NCBI RefSeq assembly: GCF_014202995.1
Contig: NZ_JACHIA010000003.1
Span: 62,001 to 126,000, forward strand
Source: Longimicrobium terrae
Lineage (GTDB): Bacteria; Gemmatimonadota; Gemmatimonadetes; Longimicrobiales; Longimicrobiaceae
DNA length: 64,000 bases
Direction of reading: 5' to 3'
This document shows positions 7,756 to 17,519 of this stretch, piece by piece. The notes below the pieces were generated by a model that made no database searches, was not told the origin of the DNA, and was given only the letters and a program-made list of their open reading frames with translations. Numbering within the stretch: the first letter of the stretch is position 1; each line of letters opens with the position of its first letter. The position numbers and the translations under genes were made by a program.

Positions 7756-9300
7756 TTACTCCCACTCGATGGTGGCGGGCGGCTTGGAGCTGATGTCGTA
7801 GCACACGCGGTTGATCCCCGCCACCTCGTTGATGATCCGCGTGCTGATACGCGCAAGAACGTCGTGCGGAAACGGATACCAGTCCGCCGTCATCCCGTCG
7901 CGGCTGGTGACGGCGCGCAGGGCGCACACATTTTCGTACGTCCGCTCATCTCCCATCACGCCCACGCTGCGCACGGGGAGCAGGACGGCGAACGCCTGCC
8001 AGATGTCGTCGTACAGCCCCGCGCTGCGGATTTCTTCCAGGTAGATGGTGTCCGCCTGGCGCAGCACCTCAAGCTCGCGCCGGTCCACCGCGCCCAGGAC
8101 GCGGATCGCCAGCCCGGGGCCGGGGAACGGATGGCGGCCCACCATCTCCTCCGGCAGGCCCAGCTCGCGCCCCACCTGCCGCACCTCGTCCTTGAACAGC
8201 TCGCGCAGCGGTTCGATGAGCGCAAACTTCATGTCCTCCTTCAATCCGCCCACGTTGTGGTGCGTCTTGATGGTGGCGGACGGTCCCTTTACCGACAGCG
8301 ACTCAATCACGTCCGGATACAGCGTGCCCTGGACGAGGAACTGCGCGTCGCCGCCCAGCCGCGCCGATGCGTCCTCGAACACGTCGATGAACGTGTGGCC
8401 GATGATCTTGCGCTTGGCCTCGGGATCCTCCACGCCGGCCAGCCGGTCCAGGAACAGGTCGGAGGCGTCCACCACCTCCAGCTTGATCCCCATGTGCGCG
8501 CGGAAGGTCCGCTCCACGCTCTCGCGCTCGCCCGCGCGCAGCAGCCCCGTATCCACGAAGATGCACGTCAGCTGCTCGCCGATGGCGCGGTGGACCAGGG
8601 ACGCCGCCACGGACGAGTCCACGCCGCCGCTCAATCCGCAGATCACCTGCGCGTCGCCTACCGTGGAGCGGATCTTGGCGATCTCGTTCTCGATGTAGCT
8701 GCCCGCCGTCCACGTGGGTTCGCAGCCGCAGACGCGGAACACGAAGTTGCCGATCATGTCGGCCCCGCGGGTGGTGTGCGCGACCTCCAGGTGAAACTGC
8801 ACGCCGTAGATGGGACGGTCGTTGGCGGCAAAGGCGGCCCACGGCAGCCCTTCGGTGCTGGCGAGCAGGCGGTATCCCGGCGGCGGCTGAACCACGTGGT
8901 CGCCGTGGCTCATCCACACCTGCGTGCGCTCGCCCGCGGGGAACCCGTCAAAAATCCCCGTTCCCTCTTCCACCGTCACGTGCGCGCGGCCGTACTCGCG
9001 CCGCCCGCGCTCCACCACGCCGCCCTCCAGGTGGGTGATGAGCTGCATGCCGTAGCACACGCCCAGCACGGGAATGCCCATGTGCAGCAGCTGTGGATCG
9101 GCGGTGGGCACGTCTTCGCCGTAGACGGACGACGGGCCGCCGGAAAGCACGATTCCCTTGGGCGCCCACTCGCGAATCCACTCCAGCGACCGTGTGGGCG
9201 GATGGATTTCGCAGTAGACCCGCTCCTCGCGGATCCGCCGCGCGATGAGCTGGGTGAACTGCGAGCCGTAATCGATGATCAGGATGCGGTTTGCGTCCAC
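7756..9300 (-). CDS. guaA: GMP synthase (glutamine-hydrolysing)
   Basis: The 514-residue enzyme makes GMP from XMP, ATP and glutamine, the last step of guanine nucleotide synthesis. The N-terminal class I amidotransferase domain has the nucleophile Cys82 (GVCYGMQ) and His170/Glu172. The latter sit in [11 protein letters not shown], where the common motif has FHPEV. The ATP-pyrophosphatase P-loop is SGGVDSS (about 224-230). The C-terminal dimerization domain ends in the family-typical [11 protein letters not shown] 9300 is chosen because AAGGA lies just upstream and [14 protein letters not shown] aligns with known N termini; the open frame extends to 9534 without homology. A strong terminator follows. 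Cytoplasmic. Confidence 0.97.
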   Translation of the reverse strand: MDANRILIIDYGSQFTQLIARRIREERVYCEIHPPTRSLEWIREWAPKGIVLSGGPSSVYGEDVPTADPQLLHMGIPVLGVCYGMQLITHLEGGVVERGRREYGRAHVTVEEGTGIFDGFPAGERTQVWMSHGDHVVQPPPGYRLLASTEGLPWAAFAANDRPIYGVQFHLEVAHTTRGADMIGNFVFRVCGCEPTWTAGSYIENEIAKIRSTVGDAQVICGLSGGVDSSVAASLVHRAIGEQLTCIFVDTGLLRAGERESVERTFRAHMGIKLEVVDASDLFLDRLAGVEDPEAKRKIIGHTFIDVFEDASARLGGDAQFLVQGTLYPDVIESLSVKGPSATIKTHHNVGGLKEDMKFALIEPLRELFKDEVRQVGRELGLPEEMVGRHPFPGPGLAIRVLGAVDRRELEVLRQADTIYLEEIRSAGLYDDIWQAFAVLLPVRSVGVMGDERTYENVCALRAVTSRDGMTADWYPFPHDVLARISTRIINEVAGINRVCYDISSKPPATIEWE

Positions 9301-9977
9301 GTGTCCTTGTGGGAAAAGGGCGCCGTGCTCGGGGCAGGCGCCTGATCGTAAGCCGTTGGTCCGGGATGCCGCGCCAGAGGTCTCCGCCGTGTCCCGTTTG
9401 CGAGGGTCGGTGGAGAAGCCGCAATGTAGGCTCCGCGCCGCCGATGTGCGAGGGGATACGCGGCCGGTCCGCGAGCTGCCGCGCTGGATCCGCTCACCGC
9501 CGCCACACCATGTCATCCTGAGGCCCGGGCGCACCGGACCTGCACGCGCGCCGCGCTTCGCGGGCGGAAGGATCTACCTTTCGTCACACCACGGCCCGGG
9601 CGCGGTAGCGGCACGGAGCGCCGCGAGGGAATTCCGGCGCGTGCCCGCTGGAACGGCACGACTTGAACGCACTACGCGCATTCTCGCCCATGCTGATGCG
9701 GATTCCGAAACACCTGAGGGATGCAATAGGATTTTCGTGATCGAATTTTCCGGGCCCGCCTGATCACGCAATACTGCCCCGCTCTGTCCGTCCAGAATAC
9801 ACCGATTGCGGCATTCTTTCTGCGGAGCATTTCCAACCGTGGTCCAGCATCATATGTTTGTCTCCGAAGACGCGAATTCACTGCGGCTTCGGAACCAGCC
9901 GTACGATTGGCCCCGCCACACCGGATGCCGCGTGCTCTCCGCACGCAGCCGTCGCCGTTCTGCTCAGTGGTACCATC
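9301..9977. other. Divergent intergenic region, about 680 bp
   Basis: This lies between guaA (minus) and the glycosidase-like lipoprotein gene (plus). From about 9690 the base composition is more AT-rich than the surroundings (for example GGATTTTCGTGATCGAATTTTCC and CATTCTTTCTGCGG). Promoters for both genes are expected here, but no convincing sigma-70 pair was seen. No RNA gene or repeat-family copy was found. Confidence 0.5.
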
Positions 9978-11306
9978 ATGCAGTCCGTGGGTCGCCGCGC
10001 TCTCGCGCTCGCCTTCCTGCCGCTCGCTTTTGCGGGCTGCCAAGACCTGGAACGGCAAGCCCGGCGGGAGTTCAGCCTGGCGAATCGATTGTCCGCCGAA
10101 ACACCGGCCGCCGCCGCGGCAGGCCAGCAGCCCCAGGCGGCGCCCCGCCCGCGCGACCGCGCGCCGGCCATCATCCGCGGCATCTACGTGGATGCGTACG
10201 CCATCGGCAGCCCGGTGCGCCGGCGCGACCTGCTGGCCCTGGCCGACACCACGGAGATCAACACCTTCGTGGTGGACGTCAAGGACGAGGACGGCGTGCG
10301 CTACCGGAGCGAGCTTCCCATGGCCATGGAAGCCACGCACCCCAAGAGCATCCCCATCCACGACCTCAAGGGGATCGCGGACTCGCTCACGGCGCACGGC
10401 ATCTACCCCATCGCCCGCATCGTGGTGTTCAAGGACCCGCGGCTGTCCCGCGCGCGTCCCGCATGGTCCATCCACGCCCCGGACGGAAGCCCCTGGCGCG
10501 ACCGGCAGGGGCTTACCTGGGTGAGCCCGTGGAACCGCGACGTGTGGGAGATGAACATCGCCATCGCCGAAGAAGCGGTGCGCGCCGGGTTCCGTGAGAT
10601 CCAGTTCGATTACGTGCGCTTTCCCGAGGCGTACAGCAACCTGCCCACGCAGGTGCACCCGGCGGCGGATTCCGGCGGTACGCGGGCCGATGCCATCAGC
10701 GGCTTCCTTGCGGCGGCGCGGGCGCGCATCCATCCCCTGGGCGCCACCATCACGGCCGACGTGTTCGGCCTGTCGATGAACGAGTCCAGGGATGTGGGGA
10801 TCGGGCAGCAGTGGGAGCGCATCGCGGCCGAGGTGGACGGCGTGCTGCCGATGGTGTATCCGTCGCACTACTTTCCCACGCACCTGCCGGGCATCACCCG
10901 TCCCAACCGCATGCCGTACCAGACCATCCAGCACTCGGTGGGGATGGGCGTGATCCGCAACGAGCGGATGGCGGCGGCGGGAATGGAGCCGGCGCGCATC
11001 GTTCCGTGGCTGCAGGCGTTTACGGCCACGTGGAACGACCGGGGCTACCCGTACCGCGCCGAGCAGGCCCGCGCGCAGATCCAGGCGCTGTACGACCTGG
11101 GCCTGGAGGACTGGATCTTCTGGCATCCGTCCAGCAACTATTCGCAGATCGCCGGCGCCTTTGCGCACGAGACCGCGCCCGAGAGCAAGCGCATTCCCAT
11201 GCCCGCGTCGCTCGCGGCGCAGGTGGACCGCATGGACGCCGAGGGCGCCGCCGCCATCCGCACCGCGATGGCGGCAAAGGCGTCGCCCGTCGCCGCCGCG
11301 CCCTGA
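9978..11306 (+). CDS. Predicted glycoside hydrolase-like lipoprotein (DUF4015 / COG1306 type)
   Basis: The 442-residue protein begins with a lipoprotein signal (MQSVGRRALALAFLPLAFAGC, Cys21) and an Ala/Pro/Gln-rich linker. From about residue 65 it has a TIM-barrel-like domain. The features are IIRGIYVDAYAIGS, NTFVVDVKDEDG, HGIYPIARIVVFKDP, the WVSPWNRDVWEMNIAIAEEAV segment, FREIQFDYVRFPE, and ITADVFGL with VLPMVYPSHYFP. Acidic residues in DVKDEDG and QFDYVRFPE are candidates for catalysis. This family is predicted to cleave polysaccharide or cell-wall glycans, but the substrate is not known from sequence. ATG 9978 is chosen because it opens the signal peptide. A bidirectional terminator separates it from the convergent gene. 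Confidence 0.82.
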   Translation: MQSVGRRALALAFLPLAFAGCQDLERQARREFSLANRLSAETPAAAAAGQQPQAAPRPRDRAPAIIRGIYVDAYAIGSPVRRRDLLALADTTEINTFVVDVKDEDGVRYRSELPMAMEATHPKSIPIHDLKGIADSLTAHGIYPIARIVVFKDPRLSRARPAWSIHAPDGSPWRDRQGLTWVSPWNRDVWEMNIAIAEEAVRAGFREIQFDYVRFPEAYSNLPTQVHPAADSGGTRADAISGFLAAARARIHPLGATITADVFGLSMNESRDVGIGQQWERIAAEVDGVLPMVYPSHYFPTHLPGITRPNRMPYQTIQHSVGMGVIRNERMAAAGMEPARIVPWLQAFTATWNDRGYPYRAEQARAQIQALYDLGLEDWIFWHPSSNYSQIAGAFAHETAPESKRIPMPASLAAQVDRMDAEGAAAIRTAMAAKASPVAAAP

Positions 11307-11338
11307 CGCGCTGATCGGGACATCAAATCGATGAAAAG

Positions 11339-11370
11339 AACGCCACCCGGGCCGCTGCCCGGGTGGCGTT
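11339..11370. terminator. Bidirectional terminator between convergent genes
   Basis: AACGCCACCCGGG pairs exactly with CCCGGGTGGCGTT around a 6-nt loop and is followed by TTCATTTC. On the other strand a short T-rich run (TTCTTTTC) follows. It sits midway between the DUF4015-like gene and the convergent lipoprotein gene. Confidence 0.9.
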
Positions 11371-11400
11371 TTCATTTCGGTCGATGAACGGCCCCGCGGA

Positions 11401-11895
11401 TCAGCTGCACTCGTGGACGACCTTGCGCTCGACGAAGCTGACGGAGGCGTCCGGGCGGGCCATGCGCACCGCGTACACGGGTCGGGTCAGGGCCTGTGTG
11501 CTGATGCAGTTGCCGCCGGGCGACGTTTCCACCACTTCCGCGACCACGGCCCCGTCCGTACGCACGGCGCGCTCGATCTCGATCCGGAAGCCGCCCGAGG
11601 AGCGCGTCCCCATCGCGGCAAACAGAACGATCTCGCGCGAAAAGTCGATCGCGGGACGCGCGGCGCCCTGCGTGAACAGCTCCCCCGCGATCCTGGCCCA
11701 TATCGTGTCGCTGGTCACCACCACGCGCGCGGGTTTGTCGAACGCCGAGTAGTGGGGCGAGAATCCGGTCAGCGGCGTCAGGGCGACGACCTCGCCGGCC
11801 GGGAGCTTGTTGGCGGCGGGCGGGGAGCTGGGGTTGTCGCCGCACGCGGCGGCGAGCAGCATGGCGGCCGAGGCGGCGACGCGGAGCGTTCTCAT
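11401..11895 (-). CDS. Lipoprotein with a PrcB C-terminal-like domain
   Basis: The protein has 164 residues. A lipoprotein signal (MRTLRVAASAAMLLAAAC, Cys18) is followed by a small domain. In it, IDFSREIVLFAAMGTRSSGGFRIEIERA matches the 'F....vl.v..G.k.sGGy.i.i' core of the PrcB_C family, which is known from a spirochaete protease complex. Three further cysteines sit at NCIS and the C-terminal HECS. It may assist exported proteases or proteins; direct evidence is lacking. The ATG at 11895 opens the signal peptide; upstream residues in the same frame are not signal-like. Its stop is about 30 bp from the shared terminator. Confidence 0.7.
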   Translation of the reverse strand: MRTLRVAASAAMLLAAACGDNPSSPPAANKLPAGEVVALTPLTGFSPHYSAFDKPARVVVTSDTIWARIAGELFTQGAARPAIDFSREIVLFAAMGTRSSGGFRIEIERAVRTDGAVVAEVVETSPGGNCISTQALTRPVYAVRMARPDASVSFVERKVVHECS

Positions 11896-12071
11896 GGGCG
11901 GATCACGGAAAGGGTGTGGCGTATGGATCACCGACGCACAACGACGATCCAGGCGCGGCGCCTGTGACATCGCCGCGGGCTGATCAGTACCGCCGACAAT
12001 CCCCGCAGGTCCATTTCAGAATCCGCCGCCCCCGCCAACTATGGTTCCGCGCCACACCCGCCGCCGCAGTC

Positions 12072-12225
12072 CGCGCAGGCGGACTTCGTGCTTGTCCAGC
12101 GGCGAATTCATTCGCTCCTGGATGGGCGGACGGGCGAACCCTCGCCGCCACACCCGGGATTGCCCCCACAGTCCGCGCAGGCGGACTTCGCGCCGTTGTT
12201 GCCGCGACTTCAGTCGCCCCAGCAC
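12072..12225 (+). repeat. Intergenic repeat, paired B-type units (copy at 12 kb)
   Basis: Two CAGTCCGCGCAGGCGGACTT hairpin units (CCGCgcaggCGG core) lie at about 12072 and 12174. The first is followed by CAGCGGCGAATTCATTCGCTCCTGGATG, the second by CGCGCCGTTGTTGCCGCGACTTCAGTCGCC. The whole arrangement recurs at 49768-49921 in the same orientation. The interval 11896-12368 holds this repeat and the hairpin at 12262; no gene is seen in it. Confidence 0.8.
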
Positions 12226-12261
12226 CGGCCAGCCCATCCAGCCCATCCACCGGAAACCAGC

Positions 12262-12295
12262 GAGGCGCGGAGACCGATCCGGTCCCCGCGCCTCG
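12262..12295. terminator. Hairpin downstream of the M1 peptidase gene
   Basis: GAGGCGCGGAGACCG pairs with CGGTCCCCGCGCCTC with one mismatch and a 3-nt loop. It lies about 75 bp past the M1 gene stop on the minus strand. No T run follows, so it may be a 3'-end stabilizer or a weak terminator. Confidence 0.5.
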
Positions 12296-12368
12296 CTCAT
12301 CCCTGCCCTTCACCCACCCCCGGCGCGATCCCATCACGCGCCGGAGATGATCATCCGCATGCGGCCGC

Positions 12369-14318
12369 TTACGATCCCGCGGTCCACACGTTGTTGGCGC
12401 GGTCCACGTCCACCAGGCGACCTTCCGGATCTAGTTCCACGCGCGTGAGCGTCTTGCCCGCGAACTGGTACTGGCGGCTGTACTCGCGCTGGTTGGTGCC
12501 CCAGACCTCGGCCGGGTAGTCGAAGTTCTGCGTGGTCCCGTCCGAAAAGGTGAAGCGGGCACGCACCGGCAGCACCCCACGCTGGCGGTTGGCGAACGTG
12601 ACGGTCACCTGCTGGCCGCCTTCCGCCGACCGCGCCTGCACGCGGCCCACCGCCTGGTCGAACGAGGTGTTCTCCAGGAACCATTCGCGCCAGAACCAGT
12701 CCAGCCGCCGCCCGCCCACGTCTTCCATCGTCCGGAAGAAGTCCGCCGGAGTGGGGTGCTTGAAGGCCCAGCGGCGGATGTAGGTGCGGAACGCGTCGTC
12801 AAACGCCTCCGGCCCAAGAATCTCCTGCCGCAGCATCTGCAGGCCCACCGACGGCTTGTAGTACGCCGTAATCCCCAGCGCGGCGGGCGGAATGCGGTCC
12901 GGCGGCGTTTCCACCGGAACCGCGGTGGGGCTGGCCAGCGAGCGCTCCACGATGCGGCGCTCCTGCGCGGCGCGCGCCATCTGGTCGCCGCGATCCGGGT
13001 AGCGGCGCGCCTCGGCAAAGGTGTTGATGAAGGTGTTGAAGCCCTCATCCTGCCACATGTGCACGCGCTCGTTGCTGTCCACGATCATCGGGAACCAGTT
13101 GTGGCCGATTTCGTGGGTGACGACGTTGTACAGGTCGTACACGTCCTCGCTGCGGTTCTCCATCGCCAGCATGGGATACTCCATGCCGCTGATGGGCCCT
13201 TCCACCGCGCTGATCTGCGGCCACGGGTAGCGGAACCAGCGCTCGGAGTATTCCTGGATGGACATGCGCGACTGGTCCGCCGCGTCCTGCCAGTTGGCCG
13301 CCGCGCTGGGGCGATAGTACGCCATCGCGAGGATGCCTTCCCACCCGCTGGCGTCCCACTGGTACTCGGGAGACGCGGCCCACGCCACGTCGCGCACGTT
13401 CTGCGCGCGGAAGCGCCACGTCATGGTCCCCGTGCTGCGCGGGCGGGCGGCGCCGCTGCGCAGTTCCTCAGCCGTCACGATGCGCACGGGCGTGGCGGAG
13501 CGCGCGGCGCGCGTAAGCCGCTCGCGCTGCGCCGAAGTCAGCACCTCCTGCGCGTTCTGCAGCATTCCCGTCCCCGCCACGATGTAACCGGCGGGAAGGG
13601 TGACGGCGAAGTCGTAGTCGCCGAACTCCGTGTAGAACTCGCCCTGTCCCAGGTACGGCTCGGTGTTCCATCCGCGCACGTCGTCGTACACGGCCACGCG
13701 GGGGTACCACTGCGCCAGCTCGTACAGCGAGCCTTCGCGGCCCATGCGGTCGGCGCCGTGCTCGGGGATCAGGAAGTTCCACGCGATGTCGAACGTCGCC
13801 GTGCCGCCGGGCGCCAGCGGCTCGGCCAGATCCACCTTCATCACCGTCTCGTTCACGCGCGAACGCAGCGGAACGGTGCGGGTGCCCACCACCTGGTTCA
13901 GCCGGTCGATGACGTCGCCGCCCTCAAAGCCGCGCGCGCCGAAGCGGGAGCCCTGCGGGTAGTAGTACGAGTTGAGCGAGTTGCTCTTGAACGCGTTCTG
14001 CTCCAGGTGCATCCACACGAAGTGGAGCGTGTCGGGCGAGTTGTTCTTGTACCGCATGCGCAGCTCGCCGCGAAGCTGCTTGCGGGCGGTGTCCAGCTGG
14101 GCGGTGATGTTGTAGTCCGCGCGGTTCTGCCAGTACGCGCGGCCGGGCGCGCCGGAGCCCAGGCGCACGGCGCTGGGCGAGGGCCACAGCTGCAGCGGCG
14201 CGAACAGCGAGGTGTCGGAAACGCCCGGGCGCATGCCCGCGGTCTGCTGGGCCTGCGCGCCGCCGGCCACACCGGCCAGCGCGACGGCCACAGCCATCGA
14301 ACGATAGATTTTCTGCAT
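12369..14318 (-). CDS. M1 family zinc metallopeptidase, exported
   Basis: The 649-residue protein has a Sec signal peptide (MQKIYRSMAVAVALAGVAGGAQAQ). The beta-rich N-terminal M1 domain spans about 65-290 and the catalytic domain has HEIGH at 402-406 with the third zinc ligand Glu425 (MWQDEGFNTF). The substrate-anchoring motif reads GMEYP (about 378-382) rather than the classical GAMEN, as is common in secreted M1 relatives. The C-terminal part holds helices and a small beta domain (QQVTVTFANRQRGVLPVRARFTF). It is predicted to trim peptides in the periplasm or outside the cell. It stands alone, with a hairpin after it and the lysA terminator region upstream. Confidence 0.9.
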   Translation of the reverse strand: MQKIYRSMAVAVALAGVAGGAQAQQTAGMRPGVSDTSLFAPLQLWPSPSAVRLGSGAPGRAYWQNRADYNITAQLDTARKQLRGELRMRYKNNSPDTLHFVWMHLEQNAFKSNSLNSYYYPQGSRFGARGFEGGDVIDRLNQVVGTRTVPLRSRVNETVMKVDLAEPLAPGGTATFDIAWNFLIPEHGADRMGREGSLYELAQWYPRVAVYDDVRGWNTEPYLGQGEFYTEFGDYDFAVTLPAGYIVAGTGMLQNAQEVLTSAQRERLTRAARSATPVRIVTAEELRSGAARPRSTGTMTWRFRAQNVRDVAWAASPEYQWDASGWEGILAMAYYRPSAAANWQDAADQSRMSIQEYSERWFRYPWPQISAVEGPISGMEYPMLAMENRSEDVYDLYNVVTHEIGHNWFPMIVDSNERVHMWQDEGFNTFINTFAEARRYPDRGDQMARAAQERRIVERSLASPTAVPVETPPDRIPPAALGITAYYKPSVGLQMLRQEILGPEAFDDAFRTYIRRWAFKHPTPADFFRTMEDVGGRRLDWFWREWFLENTSFDQAVGRVQARSAEGGQQVTVTFANRQRGVLPVRARFTFSDGTTQNFDYPAEVWGTNQREYSRQYQFAGKTLTRVELDPEGRLVDVDRANNVWTAGS

Positions 14319-14483
14319 CTTGCAACCAGAGACGGAGTCCCAGAAAACGTACGCGCGATCTCGCCGATCGCGCGCAGGTGCATACCCTGACCCGCCTCCC
14401 GAGTTGCAGAAAATCCACTCCGGACCGCGAGCCGGTCCAGAGTAGCTGCATCTCCCGGTCCACGGCGGCGCGTGACCGAAAAA

Positions 14484-14518
14484 GAGGCGCCACGCGGACT
14501 GCTTCCGCGTGGCGCCTC
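14484..14518 (-). terminator. Rho-independent terminator of lysA
   Basis: A 15-bp perfect stem (GAGGCGCCACGCGGA with its complement) surrounds a 5-nt loop. On the minus strand it runs into CTTTTTCGG. It lies about 60 bp after the lysA stop. Confidence 0.92.
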
Positions 14519-14579
14519 CTGTCGTCTTCTGATCGCGATCGGTGCGGATTCGGACGATCGTGGGGCGGAAGCCTGCCCT

Positions 14580-15860
14580 CTACAGCCCGATTTCCGCCGC
14601 GACTAGGTCGTCCAGCGTTTCGCGCCGGCGCACGAGCGTGGCCTCCTTGCCGTCCACCAGCACCTCCGCCGGGCGCGTGCGCTGGTTGTACTGGCTGCTC
14701 ATCGAAAACCCGTACGCGCCCACGGTCATGATGGCCAGCAGTTCGCCGGGCCGGGGCACTTCCATCTCCCGGTCCAGCGCCAGAAAGTCGCCGGTTTCGC
14801 AGATGGGGCCCACCACGTCCACCCGCCCGCGCTCGCGGCCGGCGGCTTCCACCGGCTCCACCGCGTGCCAGCCGGAGTAGTGGCTGGGGCGGATGAGGTC
14901 GTTCATCCCCGCGTCGGTGATGACGAAGCGCTTTCCGCCGCCTTCCTTGACGTACAGCACGCGGGTGAGCAGCGCCCCCGCCTCGCCGACCAGAAAGCGG
15001 CCGGGCTCCACGACGAGCTGCAAGCCCGTTTCCGCCACGGCCGGAACGATCTCCGCCGCCCAGTCCGCCGCGGAGATGCGGTCGCCGCCCTCATAGCTGA
15101 TCCCCAGCCCGCCGCCCAGGTCCAGGAACTCCAGCTCCACCTCCGACTGCCGCAGGTGGTAGGCAAGGTCCAGCACGTACTCCAGCGCCTGCCGGAACGG
15201 GCCCACTTCCAGAATCTGCGAGCCGATGTGCACGTCGATGCCGCGCACGCGGATGCCGGGCATCTTGGCGGCGATGTTGTACAGCGAGCGCGCCCGGGCC
15301 GCCGCGATGCCGAACTTGGTCGCCGCGTGGCCGGTGCGGGTGTAGGCGTGCGGCGTGGGCGTGTCGATGTCGGGATTTACGCGCAGGGCCACGGGCGCGC
15401 GCATTCCCATGGCGCACGCGAGGTCGCTGAGGGCGCACAGCTCGCCCTCGCTTTCCACGTTGAACGCCTTGATCCCGGCGTTGAGGCCGGCGGCCAGTTC
15501 GTGCACCGTCTTGCCCACCCCGCTGAACATGATGCGGTCCGCGGGAATGCCGGCCATCAGCGCGCGGTGAAGCTCGCCGCCGCTGACGATGTCGGCGCCC
15601 GCGCCCATGGCGGCAAGGGTGCGCAGCACGCCCAGGTTGCCGTTCGCCTTGACCGAATACGCGATCAGGTGCGGCACCGGCGCCAGCGCCCCGTCCAGTT
15701 CCGCGAACCGCTCGCGGATGGCGCCCGCGCTGTACACGTACAGCGGCGTGCCCCACCGGCTTACCAGATCCGTGAGCGGAACCTGTTCACAGCTCAGCAG
15801 CCCGCCGGATCGCGGAAAGGCCTGCGCGGCCAGCGGCGGAATCCCAGTCTCCTGCAGCAC
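14580..15860 (-). CDS. lysA: Diaminopimelate decarboxylase
   Basis: The 426-residue, PLP-dependent fold-type III enzyme converts meso-diaminopimelate to lysine. The PLP lysine is Lys71 in IAYSVKANGN. The glycine-rich phosphate loop is LDLGGGLGISYEGG, and EPGRFLVGEAG and CETGDFLALDR are the family motifs; the latter carries the active-site Cys from the partner subunit. YGFSMSSQYN near the C terminus is also typical. GTG 15860 is chosen because GGGAGG lies 7 nt upstream and the protein then has the usual length; the open frame runs to 16040 without homology. It is monocistronic and followed by a strong terminator. Cytoplasmic. Confidence 0.96.
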   Translation of the reverse strand: MLQETGIPPLAAQAFPRSGGLLSCEQVPLTDLVSRWGTPLYVYSAGAIRERFAELDGALAPVPHLIAYSVKANGNLGVLRTLAAMGAGADIVSGGELHRALMAGIPADRIMFSGVGKTVHELAAGLNAGIKAFNVESEGELCALSDLACAMGMRAPVALRVNPDIDTPTPHAYTRTGHAATKFGIAAARARSLYNIAAKMPGIRVRGIDVHIGSQILEVGPFRQALEYVLDLAYHLRQSEVELEFLDLGGGLGISYEGGDRISAADWAAEIVPAVAETGLQLVVEPGRFLVGEAGALLTRVLYVKEGGGKRFVITDAGMNDLIRPSHYSGWHAVEPVEAAGRERGRVDVVGPICETGDFLALDREMEVPRPGELLAIMTVGAYGFSMSSQYNQRTRPAEVLVDGKEATLVRRRETLDDLVAAEIGL

Positions 15861-16229
15861 CCATCGCCTCCCGTAGAACGCAGCGTCAGTACACCCGCGC
15901 CCGCCTGCCCCACTCCATGGCAGCGGCGGCTCGGTACCAGTGTACGCAACCCGCGGCGGCGCGTACAGCCCCAATCCCCCGCCGCGCCAGTCAGGATCGA
16001 TGTACACGCCTCGCGGCCGGGCGCGAGTTCCGTCTGTCATCTGGCAGGAAACGAGAGCGCGTGGAAGGAAACGCTCCTCATCGGCATCCTCCCCGAATCG
16101 CCACCGGCGACGCTCTCCGAAGGAATTGGCGCGGCAGAGGAGGGCGCGCTACCTTCGAGTTGTCGCCGCAATTCATCCGTCCGCCCCGGACGGACGAGCG
16201 GCGCCCCGCCACACCTCTTCCTCCACTGA
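15861..16229. other. Divergent intergenic region upstream of lysA and the DUF1624 gene
   Basis: This 369-bp interval should hold promoters for both flanking genes. I see no repeat-family copy, hairpin terminator or RNA gene in it. Long open frames over it are continuations of lysA or its shadows. Confidence 0.4.
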
Positions 16230-17423
16230 ATGACGATGGCCCCAGCATCAGACCGTCCGGCTCGCGCGCGGGTGGAATCGGTGGACGTGGTTCGCGGGGT
16301 GATCATGATCCTGATGGCGCTGGACCACACGCGTGACTTCTTTGGCGGCGCGTCCATCAATCCCACCGACCTGGCGACCACCACCGCGCCGCTGTTCATG
16401 ACGCGGTGGATCACGCACTTCTGCGCCCCGGTCTTCTGCCTGCTCACCGGCACGGGCGCGTACCTGGCGCGCGGACGACGGACGACGCCGCAGCTGTCCA
16501 GGTTTCTGCTCACGCGCGGTCTGTGGCTGGTGCTGCTGGAACTGACGATCGCGCGCTTTCTGTGGCAGTTCAACGCCGACTATCAGGTCACCATCATCAC
16601 GGTGCTGTGGGCGCTCGGCTGGTCGATGGTGGCGCTGGCGCTGCTGGTGCACTTCCCGACATGGGTGGCCGGAACCGTGGGATGCGCGATGATCCTGCTG
16701 CACAACCTGGCCGACCCGGTTCAGGCCGCGTCGTTCGGCAGCCTCGCGCCGCTGTGGAACGTGCTGCACAGCCCGGGCGTGCTCTACGCCGCGCCGGGCC
16801 GCATCGTGATCCTCGCCTATCCGCTCATTCCGTGGATCGGCGTCATGGCCGCGGGCTACAGCCTGGGAGCCATCTTCCGGCTGGACGCCGAGCGGCGGCG
16901 GACACTGCTTCTGCGGATGGGGGTCGCGCTCACCGCGTCGTTCATTGTGCTGCGGCTGATCAACATCTACGGCGATCCGGTGCCCTGGTCGGCGCAGCGG
17001 ACGGCGGGGTTCACGGTGCTCTCGTTCCTGAACCTGACCAAGTATCCGCCGTCCCTGCTGTTTCTGCTGATGACGCTGGGGCCCGCGCTTCTCCTGCTGC
17101 GCGCGATGGATGGGCGGACGCCGCCGCTCCTGCGCCCCGCGTTCATCATCGGCAAAGTGCCGATGTTCTACTATCTCGCGCACATCCTGCTGCTGCACGT
17201 GATCGCGCTGTTCTTTTCGTACGCGCGCTACGGCACCATCCGCTACATGTTCGAATCGGCGCGGCCAGACCAGTTCCCAGTCACGCAGCCGCCGGGGTGG
17301 GCCAATCCGCTGCCCGTCGTCTATCTGCTGTGGATCACGGTCGTTGTGCTGCTGTACCCGCTCTGCCGCTGGTACGCCGCGCGCAAGGCGAGCAGCGGCC
17401 ATCCCCTGCTGAGCTATCTGTAG
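16230..17423 (+). CDS. DUF1624 (heparan-alpha-glucosaminide N-acetyltransferase-like) membrane protein
   Basis: The 397-residue integral membrane protein has about ten to eleven helices. The N-terminal signature VESVDVVRGVIMILMALDHTRDFF (family pattern 'R..svD..RG..i..M...H..df') includes the conserved His thought to act in acyl transfer, as in the lysosomal HGSNAT enzyme. Further motifs are FCAPVFCLLTGTGAYLA, the YPLIPWIGVMAAGY segment and FIIGKVPMFYYLAHILLLH. It probably moves an acetyl or acyl group across the inner membrane onto a sugar or lipid; the acceptor is unknown. It stands alone, facing away from lysA, with repeat DNA downstream. Confidence 0.8.
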   Translation: MTMAPASDRPARARVESVDVVRGVIMILMALDHTRDFFGGASINPTDLATTTAPLFMTRWITHFCAPVFCLLTGTGAYLARGRRTTPQLSRFLLTRGLWLVLLELTIARFLWQFNADYQVTIITVLWALGWSMVALALLVHFPTWVAGTVGCAMILLHNLADPVQAASFGSLAPLWNVLHSPGVLYAAPGRIVILAYPLIPWIGVMAAGYSLGAIFRLDAERRRTLLLRMGVALTASFIVLRLINIYGDPVPWSAQRTAGFTVLSFLNLTKYPPSLLFLLMTLGPALLLLRAMDGRTPPLLRPAFIIGKVPMFYYLAHILLLHVIALFFSYARYGTIRYMFESARPDQFPVTQPPGWANPLPVVYLLWITVVVLLYPLCRWYAARKASSGHPLLSYL

Positions 17424-17519
17424 GTGGATGAGCTCCGTCGCGTACGATCATCTGCGGCGGAGAAGCTCGAGAACGACGATGCGCGGAGAGTTCAAGCGGG
17501 TCCACCAGGATTGGTCCGG

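Noticed and set aside
9301-9977. A riboswitch or RNA leader upstream of guaA
   Set aside because: A short hairpin next to the ribosome binding site was seen but no known purine or PRPP riboswitch consensus could be recognised.
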